From: Dichomitus squalens LYAD-421 SS1 | Taxonomy: Eukaryota > Basidiomycota > Agaricomycetes > Polyporales > Polyporaceae | DNA: 64,000 bases | Assembly: GCF_000275845.1 (NCBI RefSeq) | Contig: NW_006766907.1 | Coordinates: 366,333 to 430,332, forward strand | Reading direction: 5' to 3' | In this document: positions 61,321-64,000 of the stretch, piece after piece | How the letters are laid out: each line of letters opens with the position of its first letter | How positions within the stretch are numbered: the first letter of the stretch is position 1 | Position numbers and translations under genes: made by a program | Notes under the pieces: generated by a model | Seen by the model: only the letters and a program-made list of their open reading frames with translations | Databases searched by the model: none | Told to the model about the DNA's origin: nothing

Positions 61321-62231
61321 ATGTTTGTTAGCACGAACTGTCACCGCTCGACAACCAGCTGCAGCACCAACACGGCCATGATCTGCGAGCGGCAATGTCG
61401 GCAGTACTCAAGCACTCACTGTATGCGCGTCTCACTCTTTGAGTGGACGATGTCGTCTCTACACGATCTCTGGCTTACCATCCTACCTTGGTCCCATCGT
61501 CTGTTTCGACACCCTAACCAAGCGACCGTCTGCAGCGCCTGCGCAACGGGGCCCCTAGCTCCCCTCTCCTGGAGAAGGTTGATGCACGACAAGGGTGCAG
61601 TTGTGTACAAGACGACGCGATTTCGCATGTTGACTGGACAGAACGCTGGATGTCAGTTGTGTCGCCTGCTTGTCGATCTGGGAGCGGCCGACGGGCCTGA
61701 AGCCGAGGTAGACTTCCAGATGGACCAGGATCGCTTCAACGCTGTCGACGAGCCAGCGGACACTCAGTACCTGCTCGTTCATGCTCGCGTCGCTGGGAAC
61801 CCGGACAGGTACATGATGTATTGCATGTATACGCCCGTAGGTGAGTCAGGACTCGGGCGTACTGCGATCGTATGGCTCTATCGCCCCGTCTGACTCGTAA
61901 ACTTGAACAACCCTCTGCAGAGTCCAGACGACCCCGCGGCGGACGAGATCGTCTGTCAAGCGCCGACGCTCCAGGTGGACTCTCGCCTTGGAACGCATCA
62001 ACGACTGTATCGCCAACCACGCTACCTGCATGAAGCCGAGCAGGACGAGCCTGCCAACTCGCGTCATCGACTGTTTGGTCCCGACAACGCCGCGTCTCGT
62101 GATCACTGCTGGCCTGGAGGATCCCTTCGTCTCGTACCTTGCTCTGAGCTATGTTTGGGACCAGGATTCGTCGCACTGTACGCGTCTGGCGAACTACTGC
62201 ACATATCAAGCAGATGATGGAACTCACGGCT
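61321..62231 (+). pseudogene. Truncated HET-domain gene
   Basis: The first part reads like the N-terminus of Agaricomycete HET proteins: VCSACATGPLAPLSWRRLMH, then NAGCQLCRLLVDLGAADG with paired cysteines. After an intron near 61840-61920 comes ADEIVCQAPTLQVDSRL. The HET-domain entry follows: INDCIANHATCMKPS, LPTRVIDCLVPTTPRLV and YLALSYVWDQDS. Two defects show decay: a one-base shift between DSRL and ALERINDC, and loss of the rest of the HET domain where the dispersed repeat begins at 62232. HET proteins trigger heterokaryon incompatibility and cell death; this copy should be inactive. Confidence 0.8.
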
Positions 62232-63475
62232 TCATAAAGTATGGGAAACGGTCCTTCACGACATCGCGCGGGGCTCGGATACTCGGCGTTGCGGCCTGCA
62301 TATCAGTCCATCAAGCGGCGGAGAGGCTCAGGCGTGCATATGCAACGTACGGAGCGGTAGTCCCACAAAAGCGTGGCTGCCTACATGGGCAACCGGAGAC
62401 GCATCGTAGAGATGCTTTCCATCGCCGTTGTCAGGAATGCAGGCGCGTTTCGCTAGCTTCGCTGACAGCTCACTGATGTCCAGAGGACCATGGCTACCGT
62501 CCGCTTGAGCCTCTGCCTGGCGTGATAAGGGCCCCTTGCGAAACGCGCGTTCTCGGCTACGAAGCTGTACCGAACGTGTTGTCCCAGCCCCAGTCATGAA
62601 GATGGCTGTAGGCCGAAGAGCAGCGTGATGGTGGTGTATGGGACACAAAGGTGTTTGGGTATAACGAACTCGTGGAATTTATTGCTATATAACGAGAACA
62701 TGGGTCTCGTGTGGTGTATATGTTTATGTATATGCCTATTTGCCAGCATCGTCAATATGGGGCTGGATGGGGTATATTTGTACCGAGCGAGTCTAAACGG
62801 AAGCGGCGACGCAGATACCAGGGGATAGGGATACAAGTCCGGAGAATAAGGTCGTGAATCCTGGGTATGAGGAGATGTATCTGGCATGGGGTATATGGAG
62901 ATGCGGACGAATTTGCGAACGACTCCGAACGGAAGTGGCAACGCACATCTGAGGGTACAGGGACACATGTGCGGGGTATGAGGAAGTGAATCCTGAGTTA
63001 AAGGAAATGAATCCTGGATAAAGGAAATGAATCCTGCGTGAAGGAAGTGAATCCTTGATAAAGGAAGTGAATCCTGGGTAGAGGAAGCGAATCCTGGGTA
63101 TGAGGAGATGTATCCATGGCGGATGTGGGGAACGCGGCCGAATACGCATAGGCAAGCGAGTCCAAGCAGATGATCCAGGGGTATTAATGTACGAGTCCGG
63201 AGTATAGGATTTGAATCCTGGGAGGAAACGTATCCGTGGGGTATGTGGGAATGCGGCCGATCAAAGAACGTAGACACCGAACCGGATGTATGGCTTTGTT
63301 TGTTATGGTAGAAGACGAGGAAAGTCACTGGCAGACCGTCACGGACGCGAACCTGGGAACTGGGGGGGACGACTCAGGAAAGAAACTCAGGGACGGAGAC
63401 AGGGAAAAGGCAGGACCAAGAGGTGAAGTGAAGCCAGCGATGCATCCAGACAGACAAGCGGAGGTGTCGGGGTAA
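62232..63475 (+). repeat. Complex dispersed repeat, copy D
   Basis: It begins at CTTCATAAAGTATGGGAA inside the broken HET gene and matches the reverse complement of 30597-31998. At 62982-63110 there are about six 20-21-bp subrepeats with core GGAAGTGAATCCTGG. It continues without a break into another unit at 63476. Confidence 0.85.
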
Positions 63476-64000
63476 GCACGTCGATGAGGGGTAGGCCTCC
63501 ATGATCAAGGAGAGTAGTCGTCGTCGACTGACGGCTACCGTCCTCGATTAACGATGGGGACCGAGGCGGCAACGCAGACCCGAGGGTATAGAGATGCAAG
63601 TCCGGGTTGATGATGGGAATCCTGGGTACGAGGAAGTGTATCCGTGGGGCATATGGGAACGAGGCCGAAATTGCGAGCGAGTCCAAACGGAAATGGGGAC
63701 GCAGATCCAAGGATATAGGGAATACGAGTCCGGAGTATAGGAGTTGAATCCTATGTGCAGGTGTTGACTCCTGGGAGGAAACGTATCTGTGGGGTATGTG
63801 GAAACGAGGCCGATAGAAGAGCGCAGACACTGAACCGTATGTGTGGCTTTGTTTGTTATAGATGGAAGGCGAGGGAAGCTGCTGGCAGACGCGAACCTGG
63901 AAACTGGGGGAGACGAGGGAGACGACGCAAGGAGAATCAGGGACTGAGACAGGGAAAGGTGAGACAGGGAAAGGCAAGACCAGGAAGTGATGTGCAGCCA
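63476..64000 (+). repeat. Complex dispersed repeat, copy B (runs off window)
   Basis: It is nearly identical to copy A at 28105-28640 in the same orientation and directly follows the related copy D, so the units occur in tandem. The window ends inside the copy. Confidence 0.88.

Noticed and set aside
62982..63110. CRISPR-like array
   Set aside because: The units are contiguous 20-21-bp tandem repeats without spacers, and the genome is eukaryotic.

Overview
The window looks like a chromosomal segment of a filamentous basidiomycete, most likely an Agaricomycete and perhaps in the Polyporales. The reasons are densely intron-split genes with short GT-AG introns (about 50-90 nt) and families expanded in that group: a DUF6535 membrane protein, a DUF7025-type AAA ATPase, an F-box protein, a HET-domain remnant, a STAND/NLR NTPase and tandem P450s. 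The assignment is inferred from gene content only.

Layout. 0-4.2 kb: the 5' part of a six-hairpin-glycosidase-like gene (-); a protein-L-isoaspartate methyltransferase (+) with a 424-bp inverted-repeat element in its fourth intron; and the prenyltransferase alpha subunit RAM2 (-). 4.4-6.7 kb: a DUF6535 membrane protein, divergent from RAM2. 8.1-13 kb: a large STAND/NLR-like NTPase (-). 15.2-17.6 kb: a DUF7025/AAA ATPase (+). 19.3-20.9 kb: a secreted, cysteine-rich single-pass membrane protein (+). 22.3-22.6 kb: a three-exon 76-residue membrane protein (-). 23.4-23.6 kb: a U2 snRNA gene (-). 25.4-41.9 kb: two intact paralogous P450s with the same 13 intron positions and matching promoters. Between them lie a repeat-flanked gene of unknown function, an F-box gene and a degenerate chimera of a third P450 with another gene. 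42.2-45 kb: the betaine-lipid synthase BTA1 (-). 47.7-49.9 kb: KGD2, the E2 subunit of 2-oxoglutarate dehydrogenase (+). 49.9-57.3 kb: essentially gene-free, with a CACTA-like non-autonomous element. 57.3-58.7 kb: a disordered protein (+). 61.3-64 kb: a HET pseudogene cut off by a complex repeat that also occurs in inverted orientation at 28-32 kb.

Housekeeping genes (PCMT, RAM2, BTA1, KGD2, U2) are mixed with accessory, fast-evolving families and repeats. No operon-like logic or secondary-metabolite core enzyme was found. I see no clear new multi-gene system. The most unusual items are the unknown gene between inverted repeats, the transposon-derived elements with identifiable ends, the shared P450 promoter block, and the broken P450/unknown fusion.
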